Made by a program: the position numbers and the translations under genes. Source: Datnioides undecimradiatus (lineage: Eukaryota; Chordata; Actinopteri; Lobotiformes; Datnioididae). From it: a stretch of DNA of 64,000 bases. Under the pieces are notes generated by a model. That model did no database searches. It saw only the letters and a program-made list of their open reading frames with translations, and was not told the origin of the DNA. Location: positions 10,622,023 through 10,686,022 of the forward strand of contig WARS01000013.1 of the NCBI GenBank assembly GCA_008933995.1. Direction: 5' to 3'. Below, one piece after another: positions 37,552 to 49,486 of this stretch; position 1 is the first letter of the stretch, and each line of letters begins with the position of its first letter.

Positions 37552-40500
37552 ATGGAAGAAGTACAGCAAGGCAGCAATGGCACCGAGTCACAGACTGCCA
37601 TCATTCCCACTACCATCACAACTTCTCAGTTCACACAGATAGCCCAACAGGTAACTCATAGATCCCTTTCCAAATCCCATCAACAAAAGTCTCGCACAAA
37701 AACTGCCATAAAATATTGCCACAGTAGCTCCTGCACTGCTAATGCTGCTTTGCCACTCTCTCTCTGAACGTCATGCCAAAAGCACATTTTGAGGTGTTAA
37801 GATTGTCTTATTATCGCTTCTACGTTTCCATTTATTTAGGTATCAAGTTTGTTTTAAGCCTTGCGGTCACACAGCTTAATATCTTAGAGGGATCCATGAA
37901 GACAGTCAGTTTATTTGCATATAAATGCAATACGTCCTTTGCACATGATAGTTTGAGTAAATGTTTGTACTTATTTTCATTGTCCAATATAAATTAAATC
38001 TTTAACAAAAGTCTTATATGTCAGTGTCGTAATAAAGGGAGAGATTTATTAATTTGTGAGCCTAGTGTGACTAGTGTGGTCAAGTTTTGTTCATCTGGTG
38101 CTGTCTTTATATAATCCTTGTTAATTTATGAAAAGCTGGCCCAATAACTGTCCTGACAGTCGAAAACACTCAATGTTCAAGGGCTTTAAGTTCCTCTTTG
38201 AGTTCATAGTGTCTGATAAGACTGTGTTTCTCATTTTTTATAGACTCTAAACACACACTGCTTAAATTCTCTAAGCTAAATGAACACCTATGGAATCATA
38301 TTGTGAAAAGACACATTATGTGTTCACATAGACAAATGACAAAGTTACCTTAGTAGATTTGAATGATCAGCTCACCCAAATCACAATTCATCCATTAATC
38401 CTTTGTTTTAATTAGCTATTTAGATAGTTTTGGTTTCATAAGATATACATCTTTAACATTTCAGCCAACAGCCCACCATAGTAATGGTTAAGTTAACATT
38501 GTGCAAATTATTAAAAAATATCAACATTCAGCTAGCTTTTGCAAAAACACAGTTGTGGTCATTCAAGATATCAACATACTTCACTGAAAGTTTTTATAAA
38601 TACCATGTCTCAGTAGATCATTATAAACTGTTATAAACAGCAAGATCTGTAGATCATCCAGAGTAACCTTGGTATTGTCTTTCTGGAACACAATGAAACT
38701 TCTATGTATTATAGAATTGGCAGAATTGTCAGTGTTATATATCTCAATGCTAAGTACGTAAAACCAATGTTGTACCAATGTCTCCATGGTTTGACTCCAC
38801 TATAGGTAAGTGAGAAAATATGTGTAATTGAGGTAAATTGATGACACTTTTAACACTTGTTTTTAATTAGGATGAACTGCTTTTGAACTCACTCTGTTGC
38901 ACTCACAAATTAAATGCAATTGCTATGATAAATATGTACCACGGTTTTATATTGTCTTTTCTGTTTTTGCAGATGTCACTTGGTGGTTCTCCTGTGGCTG
39001 TTGTACAGCTGCCAGGGGGTCAGTTTCAGGTTCAAGGAGTAATCCAGTCTGCACAATCATCAGTCATTCAGTCCCCGCAGGTGCAGACTGCACAGGTCAG
39101 ACCACCTGGTTTTCTTGGCACTGTAATCATTCTAACTCATTCTAAAAGATCAATTCAACTTCATAGTTTAATTTTACAAACTGTTAAAGTGTTCTTTTAA
39201 ACAGTCACTAATATGCGTTTTGTTTGTTAATCTACCTCCCTTATTCAAGGCCCAGGGAACAGATAGTGAAGATTCACAGGACTCATCAGACAGTGAAGTT
39301 ACAGCCCAAAAGACCAGAGAAATACTAGCAAGGCGGCCTTCGTACAGGTAAAGAAAAAGAAAAAGCACAGACACAGCACACAACATATGACAACAGTCAT
39401 ATGAGATAAATGCTAAATCAAGTGACACTCTTCCTGTTGCGGTGTAGAAAAATCCTAAATGACCTTTCATCTGAGGAAGTGACACACATTGAGGGAAAGG
39501 ATAACAGCCCCGCATCCACAGGAGTGACAGGTGTTACAGTCCCCACCACCCCAATCTACCAGACCAGCAGCGGCCAGTACAGTACGAACTTATATCTTCT
39601 ATTGTACTTTCTATTGTACCTGTACTGTATAAAAAGCAGTGGTCCTCAAAGTGGGCCCATCTTATCATTTGTTTATTTATTTGTTTATTTAAAAGGAGTA
39701 CTTTGTAGTACTCAGTATGTTGACGTAGCTTCATGAACTGTAAGTTTTACTTATGCTTCACCCAATCTGATGCCACCTGTGTGATTCTTCTAGTCACTAT
39801 AGCTGCTAATGGCACAATCCAGCTGGCAACTCCAGGGTCCGAAGGCATTCAGGGTCTGCAGGCTGTCACCATGGCCAATGCTGGTGGAGGACAGCAAGGC
39901 ACCACCATCCTTCAGTATGCCCAAACACCAGATGGCCAGCAGATACTGGTGCCTAGTAACCAGGTTGTTGTACAAGGTGAGCAAAACACGTCATATTCTG
40001 AGAAAATTTATCTGATTCTAAGATTTCCAAGACAGTTTTATTAATTTATCGAAGATGCGCATTACATTTCAGAACAAATTTACACTTTTCCTATTGTTTA
40101 ACCCTATCAAACAGTCATGTGGCTCAGATGTGGTTGAATGCTAAAGTTGAAAGGTTATCAAAGGTTGAATGGGTTATCAAATATATTGTATTATATTACA
40201 TTATGCCCCCATATCCATCTGGATGTTATCTGTTCACTGTCTTTTCACTTACTGATCAATCCAGATGAGGTAAATATATGAGGTTTTGTCAGCACACAGT
40301 GGTACATTACTCTTTATAATAGAGGCATTTTAGCTTCCCATCCTGAGGGTGATGTCAGAAAAAATGGTTGTCTCGTAAACATGAACATGATAGAGCCATA
40401 AATGTTGATGTTCATATCAAATTTGCTTGTGTTTTCTAATTGAAATTGCATTTCAGAGCTGTTTTAACCCGTTATCGTCTTATGACTGGTGTTTCCCTCA

Positions 40501-41337
40501 GGTGCAGGAGGAGAGATGCAGACATACCAGATCCGCACAGCTCCCACATCCAGCTCCTTGTCTCAGGCTGTAGTTATGACCTCTCCTGTGGGACTATCTC
40601 AGGGCAAGACCGACGATCCAACAGTGAAGAGAGAAATCAGGCTTGCAAAAAACAGGCAAGTGTACAGTTTATTTATTCATTTAGGAAAATAAAATCAGTA
40701 TTTGAGATGAAGAAAATACAACAACACTGTCTTAACTGTAATTGTCCTCTTGTTACTGTTGGAATGAATTAATGCTGTGTTCTGCTCTCCACTTGATAAA
40801 TGACAAATAATTTTATCATTCACATATAGAATACAGCTCCACCTTGGGCGTTGCCTTTAATGTTTGGTTGACGGGTCATTAATTAACTTGCTAGAGTTGA
40901 AAGAACAGACATACCAACCTCTCTGTAGCGTTGAACAATAGATAAAAGAACTATTTCAAGAAAAACAACCTGGGCAAGGTAAATGTTTCTGTGATGGTGC
41001 AGTGCCTCCGTTGCTGGAATACTGTGGAGTTTAGTAACAGCAATTTTTTTCAAATTAAAAATTAAAGTATTGGTTATAAGTATTTGTTACTTGCATTCAT
41101 TTTACTGTTAATCACATGGTGATTTATTGTAAGTGCACTCATTGCATAATTTTTCAGATGAACTGACTGCACATGTTGCTTTCATCTTTTAGAGAGGCAG
41201 CACGTGAATGTCGACGGAAGAAAAAGGAATATGTTAAATGCCTGGAAAACCGTGTAGCTGTTCTTGAAAACCAAAACAAGACCCTGATTGAGGAATTGAA
41301 AACCTTAAAGGACCTTTATTGTGTTAAAACGGGATAA
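37552..41337 (+). CDS. atf1: atf1, cAMP-dependent transcription factor ATF-1 (CREB/ATF bZIP)
   Basis: A nuclear bZIP activator that binds cAMP response elements and is activated by PKA phosphorylation in the KID. Exons: 37552-37650, 38973-39095, 39250-39347, 39448-39581, 39794-39976, 40502-40655, 41193-41337, in total 936 nt (311 aa plus TAA). The KID has EDSQDSSDSE and ARRPSYRKILNDLSSEE with the RRPS phosphosite. The Q2 domain has TPIYQTSSGQY and TTILQYAQTPDGQQILVPSN. The bZIP runs KREIRLAKNREAARECRRKK then CLENRVAVLENQNKTLIEEL. ATF1 rather than CREB1 is indicated by KTDDPTVKREIRL and by the dip2b/mettl7a neighbours. It is longer than human ATF1 (271 aa) because exon 38973-39095 encodes a CREB-like Q1 segment. 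The start ATG is the first after the acceptor at 37546. The intron after 40655 has a GC donor. Confidence 0.94.
37651..38972 (+). other. atf1 intron between the first two coding exons
   Basis: A 1.3 kb AT-rich intron with no recognisable gene, repeat or RNA. Confidence 0.7.
38973..39095 (+). CDS. atf1: atf1 CREB-like Q1 exon (in-frame cassette)
   Basis: This 123-nt exon begins and ends in phase 0 and encodes a Gln-rich segment with VAVVQLPGGQFQVQGVIQSA and SVIQSPQVQTAQ. It is close to the CREB1 Q1 region (VQLPNGQTVQVHGVIQ). Human ATF1 lacks this segment, so its presence here suggests the ancestral CREB-like layout is kept. Skipping it would leave a human-ATF1-like protein in frame. Confidence 0.85.
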
Positions 41338-42085
41338 CCTGTTTCATTAGGGGTTGAGGAGTGATATTATCGACATTATTGACATAATGGGGGAGCAGCG
41401 CAACTCAGCTGTTTGGACATGAACTGGGTTTCTGGGAACACTTCATTTCAGGCTGAGATCCTCCAGTTTTTTTACTCTGTTTGATATAAAAGTGACTTGT
41501 TATGGCAGTAAGATATACTCAAAAAATTACAAAAGATATTGGCTATTTTCCCACCTGAATTTCTTTTCTTTTTTTAATTTGCTAATGCTATAACATTTAT
41601 AGTTGTGTACATTTTTAATACTGGGAGGTTTGAAATTATGAGCTTTAACTTTGAGTCTCAGTTTCTAAATGTGTCCCTCTACCTTTCCTTGTGTTTTTAA
41701 AAATGTTGCTGTTGGATTTTTTTTTTCTCTTTTTCTATAATCTTCTAACAGTGTCTGCAGAATTTTGATTGTACATTTACTACTCAGACATAAATTCCTC
41801 TTTATTTTGTGAACCAGCAATTCCCCCATTTTCCTATAAGGAGATGTTACAATTGTCATTCCTTATGTTTGTGCAATGGAATATAAAGGGTAACAGAAAT
41901 GGTGATATTGAGTGTGATTTTGGATGTTTCTTGGCCGTTACTAGACAATCAGGGAAAAAAAGCACAGTGTCCAGGTAATATTTATATTAAGTAATATGTA
42001 CATCTTGGGAGGGGTGGGGAAGAAGAACAAACAGTGTGTGAAATGTTGCTGATTCTGTAAGTAAATAAATATATTTTCACTCAAT
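41338..42085 (+). other. atf1: atf1 3' UTR
   Basis: AT-rich sequence after the TAA. AATAAA at 42064-42069 is a good signal, followed by a TGTGGTGT-type downstream element. The mettl7a gene on the opposite strand has its stop codon at 42196, about 110 nt further on. Confidence 0.65.
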
Positions 42086-42195
42086 ATATGTGGTGTAACA
42101 AGTGTATTTTTGTTTTAGAAATGAATGCAGATATAAATGATGTATTCCTTCTGAAGATCACAGGAGGTAAAATAATGTGTCCATCCTCCCTGCTG

Positions 42196-43774
42196 TCATT
42201 TAACTGAATACCCCATAATATGTGGTCTTATCATTGGTGTAACCTCTGGAACCTCAATATGTCTTAGGTGAAGCTCAGAGAAACCAGCTGCCTCCATGTC
42301 TTTCCATGTTGCTCTGGTAATCATGCATCCATCCCCAAGATAGTACCAGAGAGGCTCAAGCACATGCTGGAAGAAGTATGTCCAGGTGGAGGGATCTGAG
42401 ACAACATGTTCTAAGAAGTAGAAGGCTCCACCCTGTAAAAGAGCCAAGAAAAACACATTATCACGTTTCATCGAATAAGGTTCTAATATAGAAGATTACC
42501 CTCTTAAGGTGTAAAGATGAACGATGAACATATGAGAGGAAATGCTGTTACTGTGCATTAATTATGCTAAAACCAGGCCAGTCAGTAAACACAGGCCCAA
42601 TCTTGTAATGTAGAAAAGTGCTAGAAGGAAATACAGACATTTCATTTTGTGATTCCATTAGAGGTGTGCCTGTTTTTCAATGACTGTTCACATGTAATTT
42701 AATGAATGACTACCAAGAAAAGTACACAGTAGCTGTGTTATAATGAACAGGTATACTGCAGATTGCTTGCATGGAACTGAATAAAATATATGTTTATATA
42801 AACATTTTAAAAAGCACTATGTAGCCTGAAATTTTACTTGACAGGTTCAAAAACAGTCCCAGACTCACTCCATGTCAGCTGGTTTTTACAAACTGGGATC
42901 TGCACCACTTGAAAGCAATATAAACAAAGGTGCAGGTGCAACATTATTACTTAATCTGGTAGCCTTATCTTGTAGAATGGCTCTGTAATCTTAATTCTGG
43001 TTGTAATCCTTTGTTGTTTAAGTTTCCACTGTGCTCACGTGGTGCGTGTGGCTAAATAAACGTGTCCTTGATAACAAGAAATCTACAAACTCCTAGCCAG
43101 ACGGTATTATTCTCAATGTGGAGCATACAGTGTTTTGGGTCTGTAGTGGCAGGTTGTTGCTCTCGCATAGGTTAACCCTGCCCCGACTCAAGTGGCCTAA
43201 CGATGGGTCATTTATTTGCATTAGGCAACAATAAACTATTTCCTACAGCACATGAAGGCAGCACAATGAGACTCACTGGTTTGAGAATGCGGCGGATCTC
43301 CTGCAGCACACGCAGGACGTTGCGGACAGAGCAGAGCACCAAGGTGCAGACAACAACGTCCACTGACTCGTCCCTCACTTCCTTCATGTCCTCCCCACAG
43401 ACAACAATAAACTCGCCATAAGTCAGATGAGCGTTTGCGTCCATGCTCATCCGCAGGTACCTCTCGAAGTGCGGGTTGGGATCAGTGCAGATCACCGTAC
43501 AGCCTTGGGGGTAAAACTTGAAGTTTGCGCCACTGCCACAGCCGATCTCCAGCAGGCGGAGAGTGCCGTCGGTGTTTGCAAATTTGCTCACGTTCCGGAA
43601 AAGCTCCCTCTTCGTTTTGTGCATTTTGTCATTGTATGAAAACGTTATATTGTAGGCGAGCAAGGGAAACAAACGTTTGTACATACCGTACAGGCCTATG
43701 AGCCACATCAGATGTAAAGGCAAAGTCAACACAAAACAAAGCAGTCTGCATAGTTTCATGAGACAGTACTTCAT
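42196..43774 (-). CDS. mettl7a: mettl7a-like thiol S-methyltransferase, copy 1 (two exons)
   Basis: METTL7A/B (also called TMT1A/B) are ER- and lipid-droplet-anchored SAM-dependent methyltransferases acting on thiols. Exon 1 is 43774-43277 and exon 2 is 42432-42196 (minus), giving 244 aa, the same length as human METTL7A. The N-terminus is a hydrophobic anchor (residues about 5-30), then KMHKTKRELF. Motif I is LRLLEIGCGSGANFKFYPQG (SAM binding), with CTDPNPHFERYL, the acidic VCGEDM and VDVVVCTLVLCSV. The junction is KP|GGAFYFLEHV in phase 0 with GTGAGT donor and cag acceptor. The C-terminus is RPHIMGYSVK. It lies convergent to atf1 and tandem with a paralogue at 44517-46190. Confidence 0.92.
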
Positions 43775-44516
43775 TTTCCTCTCAGCTAATCTTGAACAAA
43801 GTGTAGCTGAGGGATCTTAAGACGGCCGACTTGAGAAGATCAAAAGATTACTCTTAATGCCTGTGCGACGATGTCTGCGTTGCGCCGCACGATGGCGCAA
43901 ATATCCTGTTAACTGCACAAGGGCAAAACACGAGAGCGAGTCCAAGTTCATCCAAAATATTGAAGTTTTGAATGCATCCTCTCAATGTTTGTATAATAAG
44001 GAAGAAAAGTCATACCACATGTTTGAACTCTTTAATCACTGGCACAACCAGCTTAATCACAGCAAAGATATGTAGTGACACTCATGGCAAAAAGGTACAA
44101 ATAAGTTCATCAGTAGCACACAGATACAAACTGATACACACTGATTTCCACATGGCAGTATCATATTGATTTATATTCATGGGCAAGCAAGCTGCTGGGA
44201 GATAGGGAATGACGGATAGATAATGAAATAAACACCAAGATGCGTCTCTCAATTACACTGCATGCAAAATTAGTGTAATGTACTGTCTACATAAAAGTTT
44301 TAGTCAAGGTGTTAAAATATTTTTTTTTTTATCAAACACAGACTGGTTCTTTTTAGTTTTCAGTACAAAAATATAATTAGTATCAAAGTGAGTGGTGTTA
44401 ACTCTATCACTGGCGATTAATCATATCACAGAGGATAGGAGAGGGGTTTAGTACTTGGCGTAATTTCAAACAATGGTTATGAGGCAAGTTTACTACAAAG
44501 CTGCATCAGGCAGAAC
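43775..44516. other. spacer between the two mettl7a-like genes
   Basis: About 740 nt containing the promoter of copy 1 (minus strand) and the 3' UTR of copy 2. No separate gene is seen. Confidence 0.6.
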
Positions 44517-46190
44517 TTATTTCACAGCATAACCTGTGATGTGTGGTTTGATTACGAAGATGAGTGGTGCTTCAATGTGTCTCAGTTTGAGATCAGTGAA
44601 GCCGGCTGACTCCAGGTGTTTCCACGTCTCCCGGGTGACCTCGCATCCATCGCCACAGTAGTACCACAGAGGCTGGAGCACATGCTGGAAGAAGTAAGAC
44701 CAAGTCGAAGGGTCTGCCATCACATGCTCGAGGAAAAAGAAGGCTCCACCCTGAGAAACAAACATGTGTTAGGTGTGCGCCATGAACATTTCAAAGCACA
44801 TCCATGCCACCTGACACATATTGGGGGTTTTTTCATACTTTTCTTTGTTACATGGCTTATATTTTGTTTTTGATAGATTTCATGTTTACTTTAACTTGAC
44901 ATGGAGTGTGAGTCTGCATAGATCAATTGGCACGTCAAACCTAAATGATGGTACGGCACCAGAACCTCTTTGCTTCAGACAAGTAATGTTAAAACACAGG
45001 TCAAAGGTAGCAACAGGATATGATTAATAAATGAATCAAAGTCTAATGATGTAATAATAAGCAGGCTTCATTGGTTGGTCCAGTTATGGGACTTTGGGGG
45101 TTATTTATCTGCTTTATATATGACACAAGCACACAAGATGTGTCTAATGAGCATCTTCCCCATCTGAGACTGCAGCAGTAAATTGATGTTAAGTAATAAC
45201 TATACCAATAACAATACGAGGTTACCAATAACATATAAATGTTACCTTGTTCTTTCAGGTTAACTTAGATTTTTACATAAGGTCAATCATGATTTTTATG
45301 TAATTTCCTGTCTTACATAAAAGGCCCATGTCGGTTTGGCCGGTATGAAATTACTGTTATCAATGATCAATCAGTCACAAATTAAAATTAATTCAATAGA
45401 GGTGAAAATAAATAATTATATACACTGTAACATATAAAAGCTATAGGAACCTGCCAAAGTACACGCTCACCTTTTCTTAATGTTTGTTTAGTGAGTAATT
45501 TCCATAAGTACATGATTAATCCGGAAGTTGAATGGCCATATGCTACATCATTTTATCAGCACCCTATATTAGTTTCAATAAAATGCAGGCTGCACATGTA
45601 CCGAGGATACATTTATAGGGTCAACATAAATATTATATCAAATATAATAATATTAATCAACCTGATGGCTATTTCAGGAGCCACACATGACTTACTGGCC
45701 TCAGTATGCGGTGAGCCTCACGCAGAGTTTGCGGTATGTTGTTGACAGAGCAGAGCACCAGGGTGCAGACAACAACGTCTACCGAATCGTCCTCAATTGA
45801 CCCCATGTCCTCCCCCGATGCCACCACAAATCTCTCATAGGAGAGGTGGTCATTCGCGTCCATGGATTTCTTCAGATACTTCTGAAAATGGGGGTTCGGG
45901 TCAGTGCAGATCACCTTGCAGCCAGGTGGATAAAACTCAAAATTTGTGCCGGTGCCGCAGCCGATCTCCAAAAGTGTGAGCTGCCCGCCAGGCTTTTTGA
46001 ACTCTGACACACTACGAAATAGCTCCTTCTTCTTGTCGTACATTTTCTTGTTGTACCTTACTGAAATGCGATATAAACAAATCGGGAAGACGCGTTTGTA
46101 TATTTGATACAGGCCGATCGCGTCCATCAAATGGAGGGGCAAGCATAACACATTGACAATTAAAGCGCAAAATCGCATTAGCAAACTCAT
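44517..46190 (-). CDS. mettl7a: mettl7a-like thiol S-methyltransferase, copy 2 (two exons)
   Basis: A paralogue of the preceding gene, with the same role and orientation. Exon 1 is 46190-45696 and exon 2 is 44750-44517, giving 242 aa. A hydrophobic N-terminal anchor (residues about 5-28) is followed by KMYDKKKELFRSVSEF, motif I LTLLEIGCGTGTNFEFYPPG, CTDPNPHFQKYLKKSMDAND, VASGEDM and VDVVVCTLVLCSV. The junction RP|GGAFFFLEHV is phase 0 with a GTAAGT donor. The C-terminus is KPHITGYAVK. Identical exon position and phase in the two genes show duplication after the two-exon structure arose. Motif I, the GED motif and the exon-2 Cys/His positions all look intact, so both copies should be functional. 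Confidence 0.92.
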
Positions 46191-49100
46191 GTTTTCAGAG
46201 CCTGAACTGCGCGGCGGACGATCAGCAGAGGGTCAACAGCGAACTGTCAAGCTCAGTTTTACACTACGAGCGATACGCCAAAACGGAAGTCCGGTTAAAA
46301 CTTTCATAATAAAGGCCAACATGTATAAACACGCCACTGTAACACTTGGTTTGAAATGGACGGTTCCGTTGTAAGCTAAATTCACTGCTAACTGTCATTA
46401 ACAACTCAACAGATTGTTATGCCTGTTATACCGCCCTTTCACACATCACCGTTAAAATGCACAGACTCAAGGGTTAACTGCCTGTATTCAAACATACTAA
46501 CTTCCGCTGCTTAAAACTGCACAAACAACTAAAGTTTAATTGTCACCTTCAAAGTCTAACAATACAAGCGGTGAGTTATGAACATATGCACACAAAAATA
46601 ATTAGTGTATTTTACGATAATTGCTGGTTGAACTCACTATAGTTACTCTAGGTTTACCTAGTCCCCATGGTGTTAGTGTATCAGGCCTACATCGAGTAAC
46701 ACTGACTTGTTCTAGCTAGGTTAAATGTGATTGTGTTGGCTCTGTACCCAGTGAATTCATTTCGATGAAATACTGACTGTGCAGTACAAGTCTTGACCTA
46801 AAATGTTGAACCTGAGAGAAAACATTTATTATTTGGCCTCATGGAGGCAGAGGAACTCTTAACAAGCTAGCCAGCCCATGGCACAATAGCCTGTTTAAGC
46901 TAGTTTAAGTTCACTAGCAAACAACTGGGATTTTTTCTTTTCAGGTCATGTTTATGATGCCCTGCCAATATCTCTTCATAGCCTTGTTTTGTCTTCCGTT
47001 GTCTAAACATTTTGAGAGCTGGTGTCCTAAAAGGCACTACATTTGTTTATCTGCAGTGTGATTTTTTTTTTTTTCTTATGACCAGCTGCTTGCTATTGCT
47101 GCTATGCTGCAAGTGATGTCGAGAAGGACCGTAAGACTGAAGCAAACAGCACAAAACATGAAGCTCAGACAGTAAGTAGGAGGAGCTCTTAATCTGTTCA
47201 ACTGCCAAAAAAAAAAAAGAAAAAAAAAGGCCCTGAATCAGACAGGAAATGAAACTGGTGGAATGGCTCATCTGTGGGTGTAACACATAGGAGAAACACT
47301 GACAGGAAAGCTTTGCATCTAGACATTAAATCTTCTGACTGTGTATATGCACTAGGTTCATTTTGTTGTTTAGGATCTGGTTGCCGTCTAAAGCACTAGG
47401 TGACTATGTCTAAGAAAGACCAAATGTACAACAGAGCTCATTCAATAGGTTTTGATATTGAAACCTATAAATTAAAGATGAGCCTTAAACCTCAAAGTCA
47501 TGTTTGCTTAGTTGTCAGTAAAGTTTAGATGTTCAAACCTGCCATAATTCTGCTGAGCACGAGTTCTCTGACGACTCATTCTTGACCTTTGAAAGTTGTT
47601 GAGAAATCAGTCTGAACCTAAGGTCCACGTTCTTATTAGTCAGTGTTTGATTTTAAACACTGTTTGCTGGATACAGGGCCAAAAACGGCTCACTTATGGA
47701 GTTCTCAGTGATTATACTGTACCTTAATGTAGTCCTGTTTGGGACCAGTCCGGGATGTTTGCTATGGCAGAGTTTTGTTCAGTAGCTGTATTTCTCTTTA
47801 ATCAAGGTGAAACACTTAAATTACATTTGTATACCTTTTCCAAATTCACCATTTAATCCTCATCCTTCAGCCCTTTTTCACTTGTGCAGTACACATTGTA
47901 AATATATAATAGAAATAGGTTTGTATTTTGAGTATAGTCTGTGCTCACAATGTTGAAAAGCTGGCATGTAAATGGTTGATTTCCTGCTGACCTTAAGCTG
48001 CAGTTCTTTAAAGTTCCACTAGATAGAGACATTCTTGGGTCACATTTTCAGCACGTTCAAAATCCTCCAACCCTGTAGTTTGAAGGGTAAAGGGTTTGAA
48101 AAAATAAGTCACAATATATTGAAAATAGTATCTTCCAGTGATAGTGCTCATGTTCATGTTCATGTCTTTACTCTCAAAACCACATAAACAAAAAATGTCT
48201 CTTGCTTCAAATGTTAGAATGCATGTAATATACAACAAAACACTATAAAATTTGCCAATGGTCAGCTAAAATTCTTCATTATCTGTCTTAGACAGCAACA
48301 GCATTTATCAAAGCAATGGTTGAAACCTACATTATCAAGTTAACTTGTACCTTTGTCAGTGTCTGCACTAAATAGTGGAACTTGATTTTTTTCACTTGGC
48401 TTTGATTGAGAACTATTACAGCAAGTACAGACTTGTAATGTGTAAACGTTATAAATCTGGAATTATAAAATAATAAGGAAATCAAGTTTTGAAGAGGCAA
48501 ACAGTCTACAGCGCCATTTTGCCAGCTGTGAGTAATTAAATAGCCAACTTTGTGGACTGGTGACATGCAATGTTCATGCATTTGATTGTAAAAAATGTAA
48601 GCTGTTGATTTGTCATTTTTTGGACAAGTTTTAAAGGAAATACCACAATCTGCACCATGGACTACTTGGACTACTATTACCTATTTGAAGTACATGATAA
48701 TCTCCTGGGTCCGAGGGTGTGATATATGTACATACAACCTGCATTTCTTGCATTACAATGGCTTCTATTCAATGTACTTAAAGAGGTTTGTCTGCTCTCT
48801 TTTAATGTCTCTGGCATTGTTCATGTTTGAAAGTCAAACACTGGTAAAAGTGATTGATAAATATGCCCATTTAACTTTCCTGGTAGTCAAGAATAAACAA
48901 TTTGTCTAAACTAAGTTTGAATGAGAAATCAAAGTAACTTTTGAAAATACTTTTATTTGTCATGCACATAGCACTGCAAAGCATGAACTGACAAATTTAA
49001 AATTAAACTTTAATTTGTACACCTATATGAGCGATTCATGCGGTTCATATGTTTAAGTACTATCACCTTATGATTCAAAGGTTACATCTATTCTTATAAT

Positions 49101-49376
49101 GAGTATAGAGTTGTCACGTGTCTGCTAACTTCCAAGTTAAATTCTAAAATACATAATCACATTACAAAGTTATTTTATGTTAATATGAATATGTTACCAA
49201 TCTCAGATACCAGCCCAACCATAATATCATTGATTGTTGATACATGAACAGTGAACAGTATTTTTTCTGCTTACGATGCTGCGGTCTCCTGTTCGTTATT
49301 GAAACTAAAGGCATTTACCGACACTCCCTAACAATTTGCTGAGAGTCATCAATTATGCAGGGTAGCCGCACGCACT
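46191..49376. other. intergenic region mettl7a copy 2 - scn8a
   Basis: Contains the copy 2 promoter at its left edge and otherwise AT-rich DNA. No protein family or RNA gene was recognised. One splice-like open segment at 47086-47171 is discussed as a finding. Poly(A) runs near 47208-47229 are simple sequence. Confidence 0.6.
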
Positions 49377-49486
49377 GGGAAGGAAGATAGCAGCAACAAT
49401 ATGGCGACAGCCGCAGTTACTCTCGACTCTTTTCTACATCTGCAGTTCAGTGACAGCTGTCGGGATTTCTGTTAATGCGAGAAAAA
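49377..49486 (+). promoter_or_regulatory. scn8a: probable scn8a noncoding first exon and core promoter
   Basis: A CpG-containing stretch with an AATATGGCGAC motif at 49399-49409 (YY1-type), a 10-bp palindrome GACAGCTGTC at 49452-49461 and a strong donor AAAAA|GTAAGT at 49486/49487. The scn8a initiator exon has its acceptor at 53200, so an upstream untranslated exon is required; mammalian SCN8A also has upstream noncoding first exons. The left border is a guess. A short upstream ORF runs from ATG 49401 to TAA 49475 (24 codons). Confidence 0.5.

Noticed and set aside
43208..43276. Extension of mettl7a copy 1 exon 1 past residue 166 to a stop near 43208
   Set aside because: Read-through of the GTGAGT donor; splicing to GGAFYFLEHV at 42432 gives the full-length family protein.
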